Assembly (NCBI RefSeq): GCF_003112515.1
Contig: NZ_BEVZ01000013.1
Span: 1-64,000 of the forward strand
Reading direction: 5' to 3'
DNA length: 64,000 bases
Source of the DNA: Streptomyces fragilis
Lineage (GTDB): Bacteria > Actinomycetota > Actinomycetes > Streptomycetales > Streptomycetaceae
Part shown: one piece after another, positions 25,453-32,811 of the stretch
Layout of the letters: the number at the start of each line of letters is the position of its first letter
How positions within the stretch are numbered: position 1 is the stretch's first letter
Made by a program: the position numbers and the translations under genes
The notes under the pieces: generated by a model
The model's input: the letters and a program-made list of their open reading frames with translations, nothing else
Database searches by the model: none
Told to the model about the DNA's origin: nothing

Positions 25453-26205
25453 ATGAAGATCACCGTCGACGGGTGGACGGCGACGGTCGCGGGCGACCCG
25501 CTGACCGTCCTCCCGCGTTTCGACTTCCGCGAGTTCCACGTCCGCGTCGCCGCGTACGCGAGCGTCCAGGAGCGACAGCGGTTCCTCGCGGACACCTTCG
25601 GCAGCGACGGCTGGTTGTGGGATACCCCTGACGAGCTGCGGTTCGACCGGGTCAGCCGGCAGCTGGTGGGCGCCGAATTCCAGATCCCCGGGATGCTCGT
25701 CGATCCCGGCGACGACGCCCGCCTGCCCTCCGCGCCACCGGTCAGGGCAGGCGGGCTGCGCGCGGACGAGGTCCGTGACTTCCGCCTCGAGGTGACCACG
25801 GAGTTCCTCCGTGACCCCGAGGACACCTCGCTCACCTGCCTGCGCGACCTCGACGTGCTCGACGAACCGTTGGAGGGCCGTATCGGGATCGCCCCCGATC
25901 TGGCTCTCCTGGTGCAGCACGGCACGATCGTCGGCTGGAGCCTCACCGACCCCGCCCGGTACCTGACCACCGCGTTCACCGCCCCCGATCCCGCTCCGCC
26001 CTCGCCCGCCGTTCGCCGGCTGCTCACCGAGTGCTTGGACCTGATCACCACTCCGCTGCTCGACGCGGTCAGGGACCGGGTACCGGCGGCCCTCGACCGG
26101 CTCGGGGAACTGGACAACGCCCTGCGGAGTCTGGACGAGGACCGGCACCGCGCCGATGCCCTCCTGGCGTTCGTCGGCGAGCTGATGGAGGACTACGCAC
26201 GGTGA
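25453..26205 (+). CDS. Protein of unknown function, paralogue of the next gene, putative immunity protein
   Basis: 250 residues from ATG 25453, with GAGGTGA upstream; GTG 25441 is an inferior choice. It is a soluble protein with an N-terminal beta-rich part (KITVDGWTATVAGDPLTVLP) and a conserved middle (GLRADEVRDFRLEVTTEF, LTCLRDLDVLDEPLEGRIGI, LALLVQHGTIVGWSLTDPAR). The C-terminal 70 residues are helical. The next gene carries the same blocks (LTCLRDLAVLDDPLDARIGI), so the two are tandem duplicates. I do not recognise the family. Its place just after the toxin-immunity pair suggests immunity or accessory function, but that is inference. Confidence 0.7.
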   Translation: MKITVDGWTATVAGDPLTVLPRFDFREFHVRVAAYASVQERQRFLADTFGSDGWLWDTPDELRFDRVSRQLVGAEFQIPGMLVDPGDDARLPSAPPVRAGGLRADEVRDFRLEVTTEFLRDPEDTSLTCLRDLDVLDEPLEGRIGIAPDLALLVQHGTIVGWSLTDPARYLTTAFTAPDPAPPSPAVRRLLTECLDLITTPLLDAVRDRVPAALDRLGELDNALRSLDEDRHRADALLAFVGELMEDYAR

Positions 26206-26266
26206 TCCGCCACGCCCGCCCGAACCGGCGCACGGGCCGGCAGGCGCCGAGTGAAGCCGGGCGCAC

Positions 26267-27022
26267 ATGCGACTGACCTTCGGTGACGACTGGCACGCGA
26301 CGGTGACGGACGAGCCGTTGCGCGCCACGCCCCGCTTCACCGGCGACTCCCTCGCCCTCGGCCCTTGGAGGGACCGCGGTGAGCACGTCCGGTTCCTCAC
26401 CGGCACCTTCGGCAGCGAGGCACACCTGTGGGACGACCCGGACGTCCTCCGCTTCGCCGCGGACACCGGGGACCTGGCGGGTGCCGAGTTCCAGCTGCCG
26501 CAGGTGACGGTCCCGGCCGCGCAGGCCGCCCGCGTCCCCCTCGCCCCCGGAGTCCGCCGGGGCGGGCTCCGGGCCGAGGAAGTCCGGGACTTCCGCCACC
26601 CCATGTGCACGGTGCTCTGCCGCGCCCCCGGTGACACCGTGCTGACCTGCCTGCGCGACCTCGCCGTCCTCGACGACCCGTTGGACGCCCGCATCGGCAT
26701 CGCCCCGGACGTGGCCCTCCTCGTCCAGCACGGTGGCGTCGTCGGCTGGAGCCTGACCGACCCGGTCCGCCACGTGACCGCGGGATACGCGGCTCCCTCT
26801 TTCGTACCGCCCTCCCCCGCCACCCGCCGCCTGTTCTCGGAGTGCCTCGACCTGATCACCGTCCCCGCCCTGGTCGACGACCTGGTGGACGGCGAGCCGG
26901 CTGCCCTCGCCCGCCTCCGGGCCGCCGACGACGCCCTGCGCACCCAGCGCGAGGACCGCCACCGTGCCGACGCACTGCGGGAGATGATCGCCACCTACGT
27001 GACGGATTACGCAGGGCCGTGA
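26267..27022 (+). CDS. Protein of unknown function, tandem paralogue of the preceding gene
   Basis: 251 residues. It shares with its neighbour the FGSEAHLWDDPDVLRF block (FGSDGWLWDTPDELRF there), GLRAEEVRDF, the LRDLAVLDDP(L)DARIGIAPD region and the PPSPATRRLFSECLDLITVP segment. It shares no recognisable enzyme motif. It lies 61 bases downstream of its paralogue and is followed by the chitinase promoter. The overall similarity is moderate and spread along the whole length, so the duplication is old. The role is unknown; a toxin-immunity reserve is a reasonable guess. Confidence 0.7.
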   Translation: MRLTFGDDWHATVTDEPLRATPRFTGDSLALGPWRDRGEHVRFLTGTFGSEAHLWDDPDVLRFAADTGDLAGAEFQLPQVTVPAAQAARVPLAPGVRRGGLRAEEVRDFRHPMCTVLCRAPGDTVLTCLRDLAVLDDPLDARIGIAPDVALLVQHGGVVGWSLTDPVRHVTAGYAAPSFVPPSPATRRLFSECLDLITVPALVDDLVDGEPAALARLRAADDALRTQREDRHRADALREMIATYVTDYAGP

Positions 27023-27066
27023 CAAGTGCCGCGCCGTCGCGCGGAGTTGACGCACCGAGCATCTTG

Positions 27067-27082
27067 ACTGGTACAGACCAAT
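27067..27082. promoter_or_regulatory. DasR-type operator (dre) upstream of chitinase gene
   Basis: ACTGGTACAGACCAAT closely follows the dre consensus ACTGGTCTAGACCAGT, the site at which the GntR regulator DasR controls N-acetylglucosamine and chitinase genes in Streptomyces. It begins three bases into a TTGACT (27064-27069) that could be the -35 element, about 150 bases upstream of the start. Confidence 0.8.
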
Positions 27083-27215
27083 GCGGTTGAGTGTGGGCTC
27101 CACACCCCCCACCACGGCCGTCCCCCACACAACGGCCGGCCCGGACGCGTGCGCCGGTACGCGGTCCGCCCCGGTCGTCACGGCGGTACGGCCCCTTCCG
27201 CAGGGAGTTGCCCTC

Positions 27216-28106
27216 GTGTCGAAACGCCGTCTGTCCGCCGCCGTCGCCACCCTCGCCCTGGCTGCCGCCACGCCCGTGCTCCTGCCGGCGGCCGAGGCCT
27301 CCGCGGCCGCCTGCTCGAGCTATCCCAACTGGGTCGCCGGGAAGTCCTACGCCGCCGGCGCCATCGTGCGCTACACGGACGGCAAGGCCTACATCGCCGA
27401 GCACGCCAACCCCGGCTACGACCCGACCATCAGCACCTGGTACTGGGACCCCTACGCCTGCGACAGCGGCTCGGGCACGCCGGTGGGCACGTTCGTGGTC
27501 AGCCAGACGCAGTTCAACCAGATGTTCCCGAACCGCAGTTCCTTCTACACGTACAGCGGCCTGACCGCCGCGCTCAGCGCCTTCCCGGGCTTCGCCACCA
27601 CCGGGGACGACGTCACCAAGAAGCGCGAGGCCGCCGCGTTCCTGGCCAACGTGAGTCACGAGACCGGGGGCCTGGTCCACGTCGTCGAGCAGAACACCGC
27701 CAACTACCCGCACTACTGCGACACCAGCCAGTGGTACGGCTGTCCTGCGGGCCAGGCCGCCTACTACGGCCGCGGCCCCATCCAGCTGAGCTGGAACTTC
27801 AACTACAAGGCGGCCGGCGACGCACTCGGCATCAACCTGCTGAACGACCCCTGGCTCGTGGAGCGGGACGCCGCCGTCGCCTGGAAGACGGGCCTGTGGT
27901 ACTGGAACACCCAGACCGGCCCGGGCACCATGACGCCGCACAACGCCATGGTCAACGGCGCCGGGTTCGGCCAGACCATCCGCTCCATCAACGGCTCGCT
28001 GGAGTGCGACGGCAGGAACCCGGCCCAGGTGCAGAGCCGGGTCAGCACCTACCAGCGCTTCGCGCAGATCCTCGGCGTCGACCCGGGCGGCAACCTGTAC
28101 TGCTGA
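27216..28106 (+). CDS. Secreted family 19 chitinase with N-terminal chitin-binding domain
   Basis: 296 residues from GTG 27216, with AGGGAG upstream. A Sec signal peptide ends near ASAAA. A CBM5/12-type chitin-binding domain follows (CSSYPNWVAGKSYAAGAIVR, then YWDPYAC). A Gly/Ser linker leads to the GH19 catalytic domain, with the general acid Glu in FLANVSHETGGLVHV, the AAYYGRGPIQLSWNFNY motif and GTMTPHNAMVNGAGFGQTIR. GH19 chitinases hydrolyse chitin with inversion and give chito-oligomers outside the cell. The length and domain order are the same as in Streptomyces ChiF/ChiG-type enzymes. The dre site upstream supports control by DasR. Confidence 0.94.
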   Translation: MSKRRLSAAVATLALAAATPVLLPAAEASAAACSSYPNWVAGKSYAAGAIVRYTDGKAYIAEHANPGYDPTISTWYWDPYACDSGSGTPVGTFVVSQTQFNQMFPNRSSFYTYSGLTAALSAFPGFATTGDDVTKKREAAAFLANVSHETGGLVHVVEQNTANYPHYCDTSQWYGCPAGQAAYYGRGPIQLSWNFNYKAAGDALGINLLNDPWLVERDAAVAWKTGLWYWNTQTGPGTMTPHNAMVNGAGFGQTIRSINGSLECDGRNPAQVQSRVSTYQRFAQILGVDPGGNLYC

Positions 28107-28116
28107 GCCCGCTCCG

Positions 28117-28156
28117 GCCGCCGTCCTCACCTCGCCCCCGGGGTGGGGACGGCGGC
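28117..28156. terminator. Hairpin after the chitinase gene
   Basis: Arms GCCGCCGTCCTCACC (28117-28131) and GGTGGGGACGGCGGC (28142-28156) pair at 14 of 15 positions, the exception being a wobble, around a ten-base loop. They begin ten bases after the chitinase stop. Confidence 0.75.
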
Positions 28157-28254
28157 GCTCACCACCCGCGGCGTCACCCGGCCCGGTGATCGAGGCCGAG
28201 GGACGGCGGGGAAATGGGTCGCCCCGGCGTGCGGAGGTCCGTACCCTCGCGCGC

Positions 28255-28905
28255 ATGCAGCTGCTCTCCGTCAATGTCGGCAAGCCCCGGCCCAACCCCT
28301 GGAAGGGCCTCGGCGCGACAGGCATCGACAAGCGGCCGGTCGACGGCCCGGTCGCCGTCGTCGCCCCCGGCCCCAAGGGAACCGGCGAGGTCGGCCTCGC
28401 GGGCGACCGCGTCCACGACGTGAAGCACCACGGCGGTTCCGATCAGGCCGTCTACGCCTACGCCCGTGAGGATCTCGACGGGTGGGAGGCCGAGCTGGGG
28501 CGGCCGCTTGCCGACGGCGTCTTCGGGGAGAACCTCACGACTCTCGGCCTCGATGTCAACGGCGCCTTGATAGGCGAGCGTTGGCGCATCGGACGGGACG
28601 TCGTCCTGGAGGTGTCGTGCGCCAGGATCCCCTGTGCGACGTTCCAGGGTTGGCTGGAGCGAGAGGGCTGGATCAAGCGGTTCACCCAGGCCGCGGTTCC
28701 GGGGGCCTATCTGCGCGTGATCGAGCCGGGAGACATCCGGGCCTCGGACCCGGTCGAGATCGTGCACCGGCCCGACCACGCGGTGACCGTCGCCCTCGTC
28801 TTCCGCGCGATGACACTCGAGCCGGACCTGCTGCCGCGGCTCCTGGTCGCCGACGCGCTGCCCGAGGAGGCAAGGGAGCTGGCCCGCAGGCGCTCGACCG
28901 CGTAA
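28255..28905 (+). CDS. MOSC-domain protein, YiiM type
   Basis: 216 residues from ATG 28255. A MOSC domain runs from about residue 30 to 165, with GDRVHDVKHHGGSDQAVYAY (a typical YiiM segment), VFGENLTTLGLDVNGALIGE and the conserved molybdenum-cofactor cysteine, probably in VLEVSCARIPCATF. The C-terminal 45 residues are helical, as in YiiM and the 3-alpha subgroup. E. coli YiiM reduces N-hydroxylated bases such as 6-N-hydroxylaminopurine. The Streptomyces substrate is unknown. The gene stands alone between the chitinase and a convergent membrane-protein gene. Confidence 0.88.
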   Translation: MQLLSVNVGKPRPNPWKGLGATGIDKRPVDGPVAVVAPGPKGTGEVGLAGDRVHDVKHHGGSDQAVYAYAREDLDGWEAELGRPLADGVFGENLTTLGLDVNGALIGERWRIGRDVVLEVSCARIPCATFQGWLEREGWIKRFTQAAVPGAYLRVIEPGDIRASDPVEIVHRPDHAVTVALVFRAMTLEPDLLPRLLVADALPEEARELARRRSTA

Positions 28906-28969
28906 CCGGACGATGCGAGCAATGCGCGGTTCCAGCTCCGAGGCCCGGTGGTGGCGCGTGATCGATCAT

Positions 28970-29506
28970 CTAGTGGATCAGGGCGTTCACGGCGATGATC
29001 AGCAGGCCGATCAGCATGTCCATCCCCCCGGCCCGCAACGAGGGCGGCCAGCGACGGCCGGCGGAGCGCGCGGCCGAGACCCCGACGCCGAACAGGGCGA
29101 CGGTGTTGAACAGCAGGGCCACGTCCACCGCCGTGGCCTCGGCCCACCACCCCGCCAGCGCGGCCAGGAGCAGGACCACCGTGGGCAGCACGGCCACGAC
29201 CAACGGCCACTCGGCGGCCACCGCCCGCCGCCTGGTCGTGCCCGGTCCCCCGTGGGCGTACGCGCGATGGGCGATGACGTGCGCGTACCCGTGGGCGGCG
29301 GCCGACGCGACCGCGGTGAGCACCACCCAGAACGCGTCCGAACCGGGATCGGCCGTCTCGCCCGTCCCGTCCAGTGCGGAGATCATGGCGCTGGCGAGCA
29401 CCAGTCCGTACGTCCCGCTGAACAGCCACTGCTCGGGCATGCGGCGCCGCGGTGCTTCTCCGGGCGCTCCGCCCTCGCGGGGGACGTCGTCGGCGCGGTC
29501 GGGCAT
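28970..29506 (-). CDS. Small four-helix membrane protein of unknown function
   Basis: 178 residues from ATG 29506, which has GAGGC upstream. The cytoplasmic N-terminus is followed by about four hydrophobic segments (LFSGTYGLVLASAMISAL, FWVVLTAVASAAAHGYAHVI, PLVVAVLPTVVLLLAALAGW, LIGLLIIAVNALI). The AAHGYAHVIAHRAYAHG stretch is unusually histidine-rich and lies at a membrane edge, so metal or proton involvement is possible. I do not recognise a named family. It is divergent from the CPBP protease operon with a 407-base gap. An in-frame ATG at 29674 exists but adds only low-complexity sequence. Confidence 0.72.
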   Translation of the reverse strand: MPDRADDVPREGGAPGEAPRRRMPEQWLFSGTYGLVLASAMISALDGTGETADPGSDAFWVVLTAVASAAAHGYAHVIAHRAYAHGGPGTTRRRAVAAEWPLVVAVLPTVVLLLAALAGWWAEATAVDVALLFNTVALFGVGVSAARSAGRRWPPSLRAGGMDMLIGLLIIAVNALIH

Positions 29507-29913
29507 GGCATCGCCTCGGTGGGGGACGGGGCTGGGCCCGCACATGGTCGCGCGCCCGGTCCGGGGAAGGCGACGCCACGCGGGCGGGTCCGACGGTTCC
29601 GCCCCGAAGGGAGCACCGCCGCCGGCCGCGCCCGGCGTCACCGCGCGCCCGGCTCCCGCGGGCGCCCCGACCACTGGGCTCCCGCAGGCGCCCGAGCCGC
29701 CCGGCTGCCGCAGGCGCGCGCCCGCCGCCGGCTCCCGCGGGTGTCCAGGCCGCGGCCTGTCCCCCGTGCGAGCTACGCGGAGGTGTCCACCGCCGGGTGA
29801 CGACGGGGGTACCGCCGGCTTCGTAGCGTCGGGGGCATGCCGCGGCGCCCCTGCCGCGGACCGCCGAGGCCACGGTCGCCGGAGCGCGGGCGTGACCGGA
29901 GAAGGAAGACGAC
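29507..29913. other. Intergenic region of 407 bases, divergent promoters
   Basis: No supported gene. A TAGCGT (29824-29829), in the usual TAGNNT form of Streptomyces -10 elements, lies about 85 bases before the CPBP gene. The section between is Pro/Arg/Gly-coding in every frame and looks non-coding. An Arg-rich 26-codon frame at 29837 was not accepted as a gene. Confidence 0.45.
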
Positions 29914-30753
29914 ATGAGACTGGTTCGGCAGCTGGTGGCCGTCGCGGTGGTCACCGCGATCGGCGGGCGGACGGTCGCCGCGGTGCAGGAGGGCAGCCCG
30001 TGGCTCACCCTCGTTCTCGGCGTCACGACGTCCGTGCTCGCGCTGCTCGTGTACCGATGGGTGGTGCGGCGGACCGAGCACCGGGCCGTGACGGAGGTGG
30101 GGAGGAAGGGAGCGGCAGCCGGGCTCGGCCTGGGAACGCTGCTCGGGCTCGGGCTGTTCGGGGCGGTCATCGCGAACATCGCCTTCCTCGGCTACTACGA
30201 GGTCACCGGCCGGGGTTCGTTGTCGGGGGCCGCGGGCCTTCTCGGCCTCATGGCGGCGGCCGCGGTGACGGAGGAACTCCTCTTCCGCGGCGTGCTGTTC
30301 CGGGTGCTGGAGGAGCGCATGGGCACCTGGACGGCGATGGCGCTGTCCGGTGTGCTGTTCGGCGCGTTCCACCTGGCCAACCCGGACGCGGACCTGTACG
30401 GCGCCCTCGCCATCGCGGTGGAGGCCGGCGGCATGCTGACCGCCGCGTACGTCGCCACCCGCAGGCTGTGGGTGCCGATCGGCGTGCACTTCGGCTGGAA
30501 CTTCGCGGCCTCGGGCCTCTTCAGCACCGAGGTCTCCGGCAACGGTTCCACGCACGGTCTGCTGGAGTCCGTGACGTCGGGTCCGGCGTTCGTCACCGGT
30601 GGCGCGTTCGGTCCGGAGGGGAGCCCGTACGCGCTGCTGTTCTGTGCGCTGACGGCGGTCGTGTTCCTCCTGGTGGCCCGCCGCCGTGGCCGCCTGGTGC
30701 CCCGCCGCGGGCGCACGGAGCGGGTGGCGGCCGTCGCTACACTCTCCCGGTGA
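29914..30753 (+). CDS. CPBP-family intramembrane metalloprotease (Abi domain)
   Basis: 279 residues with about eight hydrophobic segments. All three motifs of the CPBP/Rce1 family are present: EELLFRG at 120-126, FGAFH ending in His153, and HFGWN with His192 and Asn196. Such proteases sit in the membrane and process prenylated proteins, bacteriocins or unknown partners. The last TGA overlaps the kinase start (GTGA), so the protease is in one operon with a two-component system. A role in signal cleavage or sensing is plausible but not shown. Confidence 0.9.
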   Translation: MRLVRQLVAVAVVTAIGGRTVAAVQEGSPWLTLVLGVTTSVLALLVYRWVVRRTEHRAVTEVGRKGAAAGLGLGTLLGLGLFGAVIANIAFLGYYEVTGRGSLSGAAGLLGLMAAAAVTEELLFRGVLFRVLEERMGTWTAMALSGVLFGAFHLANPDADLYGALAIAVEAGGMLTAAYVATRRLWVPIGVHFGWNFAASGLFSTEVSGNGSTHGLLESVTSGPAFVTGGAFGPEGSPYALLFCALTAVVFLLVARRRGRLVPRRGRTERVAAVATLSR

Positions 30754-31919
30754 CGAATCGTCGGCGGATCCCGGAACTGTGGCGGAGGTCGAGCGTCACG
30801 GTCCGGGATCTGCCGCTCGCGCTGCTGGTCTTCGGAGCGTCGTTCGTTCCGGCCCTGTACAACCTGGGGACGCAGCTCGGCGGCATGCCGCCCCGTGCCT
30901 TCGACGTCTGGGCCGTGGTGGCGGCGGCCCTCCAGGGCCTCTCGCTCACCGTGCGCCGAAGGGCCCCGGCCGTGTGCCTGGCCCTGGTGTCGCTGGGCTT
31001 CGCCCTCGACCAGCTCCGCGGCTACCACCTGGTCGCCGGTACGGCGCTGCCGATCGCCCTGCTGAGCGCGGGGTCTCACCTGGAACGGCACCGGCGCTCC
31101 ACCGCGCTGACCCTCTCCACCGCGTACGTGCTGCTCTCGCTCACCCTCCACCGGCTCGGCGGTGACGAGGCGGCGGAGGGATACGTGCTGTTCTACCTCA
31201 CGCTGGTCCTCGCCTGCGGCGCCGGCGTGTGGCTGCGCTCGACACGGGCCGCGGAGGCCGAGCGCCGCCGCCGCGTCGCCGAGGACACGCTCGCCGCCGA
31301 ACGCGCCCGCATCGCGCGCGAGTTGCACGACGTCGTGACCCACCACGTGACGGCGATGGTGGTGCAGTGCGAGGCGGCACGGTATCTGACCGCCGCGCCC
31401 GAGCGCCTCGACGAGACCCTCGCCGCCGTCAGTGACACCGGCCGGCGGGCCATCACCGACCTGCGGCACCTGCTCGACCTGCTCGACCCCGGCCACGACG
31501 CCGGCGGCGGTGCCCCGGGGGACAGGACACCGACCGTCGGCGAGCTCCGCACACTGGTGGAGCAGACGCGTGAGGCGGGGCAGCCGGTGGAGTTCACCGA
31601 GGAGGGCGCATCGGCCACCTCGACCGGCAGCGCCGGCCTGGTGGCCTACCGCGTGGTGCAGGAGGCCCTGACGAACGCCCTCAAGTACGCGCACGGCAGC
31701 CGCACCCGCGTCCGGGTGCGCTACGCGGCGAGGGAGATCACCGTGGAGGTCAGCACGGAGGGGACCGGCTCGCCCACCGCGTCACCCGGTGGGAGCGGGC
31801 GCGGTTTGGACGGTCTGCGCCGGCGGGTCGACGTGCTGGGCGGCGACTTCAGCGCGGGCCCGCGAACGGACGGCGGTTTCACCGTGCTGGCGCGCATACC
31901 CGCCGGGAGCCCGTCGTGA
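30750..31919 (+). CDS. NarL-type sensor histidine kinase coupled to CPBP protease
   Basis: 389 residues from GTG 30750, which overlaps the protease stop. The first 165 residues hold five or so transmembrane segments. A HisKA_3 domain carries His193 in RELHDVVTHHVTAMVV. The ATPase domain has the N box EALTNALKYAHGSRT and the G box GGSGRGLDGLRRRVDVLGG. It is related to, but clearly distinct from, the kinase at 5003. Its TGA overlaps the regulator start by four bases. Confidence 0.92.
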   Translation: MTNRRRIPELWRRSSVTVRDLPLALLVFGASFVPALYNLGTQLGGMPPRAFDVWAVVAAALQGLSLTVRRRAPAVCLALVSLGFALDQLRGYHLVAGTALPIALLSAGSHLERHRRSTALTLSTAYVLLSLTLHRLGGDEAAEGYVLFYLTLVLACGAGVWLRSTRAAEAERRRRVAEDTLAAERARIARELHDVVTHHVTAMVVQCEAARYLTAAPERLDETLAAVSDTGRRAITDLRHLLDLLDPGHDAGGGAPGDRTPTVGELRTLVEQTREAGQPVEFTEEGASATSTGSAGLVAYRVVQEALTNALKYAHGSRTRVRVRYAAREITVEVSTEGTGSPTASPGGSGRGLDGLRRRVDVLGGDFSAGPRTDGGFTVLARIPAGSPS

Positions 31920-32575
31920 CCGCGCCGATCCGGGTCCTGATCTGCGACGACCAGGTGCTGGTCCGCACCGGCCTGGTGACGATCGTCGACGCCCAGCCCG
32001 ACCTGGAGGTGGCCGGGGAGTGCGGGGACGGGCGGGCCGCGGTCGAGCTGGCCGGCCGGCTCCGGCCGGACGTGGTGGTGATGGACATCCGCATGCCGCT
32101 GCTCGACGGCATCGAGGCCACCCGTCTGCTCGCCGGCGACCAGGTGCAGCATCCCGTCAAGGTGCTCGTGGTGACCACGTTCAACCTGGACGAGTACGTG
32201 TACGAGGCCCTGCGCGCGGGGGCGAGCGGGTTCCTCCTGAAGGACGCACCGCCCGCCCAGCTGCTGCACGGCATACGGACCGTGGCCTCGGGCGCGGCAC
32301 TGCTGGACCCCGAGGTGACCCGCCAACTCGTGGGCAGGTACGCGGCCCGGATCCGGCCGGCCGGAGGCACCCCGCCGAAGACGCCGCTGACCCCCCGCGA
32401 ACTGGAGGTGCTGCGCCTGGTCGCGAACGGCCTGTCCAACAGTGAGATCGCCGAGGCCCTGGTGATCAGCCCCGAGACCGTCAAGACCTTCGTGTCGCGC
32501 ATCCTGACCAAGCTCCAGCTGCGCGACCGCGTCCAGGCGGTGGTCCACGCCTACCGCACCGGGTTGGTGACCTGA
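31916..32575 (+). CDS. NarL/LuxR-family response regulator
   Basis: 219 residues. The receiver domain shows Asp11/Asp12 and phospho-acceptor Asp57 in VVVMDIRMP. The LuxR helix-turn-helix is at the C-terminus (LTPRELEVLRLVANGLSNSE and SPETVKTFVSRIL). It is translationally coupled to the kinase by GTGA overlap, so protease, kinase and regulator are one transcription unit. It is followed at once by a strong terminator hairpin. Confidence 0.93.
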   Translation: MTAPIRVLICDDQVLVRTGLVTIVDAQPDLEVAGECGDGRAAVELAGRLRPDVVVMDIRMPLLDGIEATRLLAGDQVQHPVKVLVVTTFNLDEYVYEALRAGASGFLLKDAPPAQLLHGIRTVASGAALLDPEVTRQLVGRYAARIRPAGGTPPKTPLTPRELEVLRLVANGLSNSEIAEALVISPETVKTFVSRILTKLQLRDRVQAVVHAYRTGLVT

Positions 32576-32594
32576 CGCCCCTGTCCGGCGGCGG

Positions 32595-32620
32595 GCCACC
32601 GGCCCCGCGGGGCCGGTGGC
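32595..32620. terminator. Terminator after the protease-two-component operon
   Basis: A 26-base perfect palindrome (GCCACCGGCCCCG at its left arm, centred on 32607/32608), 20 bases after the regulator stop. Confidence 0.75.
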
Positions 32621-32634
32621 TCCAGAGCCCCTCC

Positions 32635-32667
32635 GGGTCCTCCGCCGCTGTCACCCGCGGAGGACCC
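32635..32667. terminator. Second hairpin of the same intergenic region
   Basis: Arms GGGTCCTCCGC (32635-32645) and GCGGAGGACCC (32657-32667) pair perfectly around an eleven-base loop. It may stop read-through from either side of this convergent junction. Confidence 0.65.
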
Positions 32668-32721
32668 GCGTGGCCGGTGCGCGCGCCTGGCGCACGGGCC
32701 CGCGTGGCCGGTGCGCGCGCC
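32665..32721. repeat. Two-copy direct repeat, 23-base unit
   Basis: CCCGCGTGGCCGGTGCGCGC, completed by GCC, occurs at 32665-32687 and again at 32699-32721, 34 bases apart and identical. It lies between the second hairpin and the MITE-like element. Confidence 0.7.
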
Positions 32722-32726
32722 CAGGC

Positions 32727-32809
32727 CCTGTCCGGCGGATCATGCACCTGGGTCGCGGGGAGGTGACAAGGGCACCCGGCAGCAAGAACGGCAAGATCCG
32801 CCGGACAGG
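32727..32809. repeat. MITE-like inverted-repeat element
   Basis: Perfect 15-base inverted ends CCTGTCCGGCGGATC (32727-32741) and GATCCGCCGGACAGG (32795-32809) enclose 53 bases with no gene. The end sequence is one I remember as recurring in Streptomyces intergenic regions; that recollection cannot be checked here. The right end lies two bases before the pntB stop codon, so the element may also shape pntB mRNA ends. Confidence 0.6.
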
Positions 32810-32811
32810 CC

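Noticed and set aside
18499..27022. An integrative element or prophage carrying the Rhs locus
   Set aside because: No integrase, att-like repeat, tRNA target or phage gene was found at either side.
29837..29917. A 26-codon frame with its stop overlapping the CPBP protease start
   Set aside because: Its product is nearly all Arg, Pro and Gly, it has no ribosome site, and the same pattern arises by chance in GC-rich leaders.
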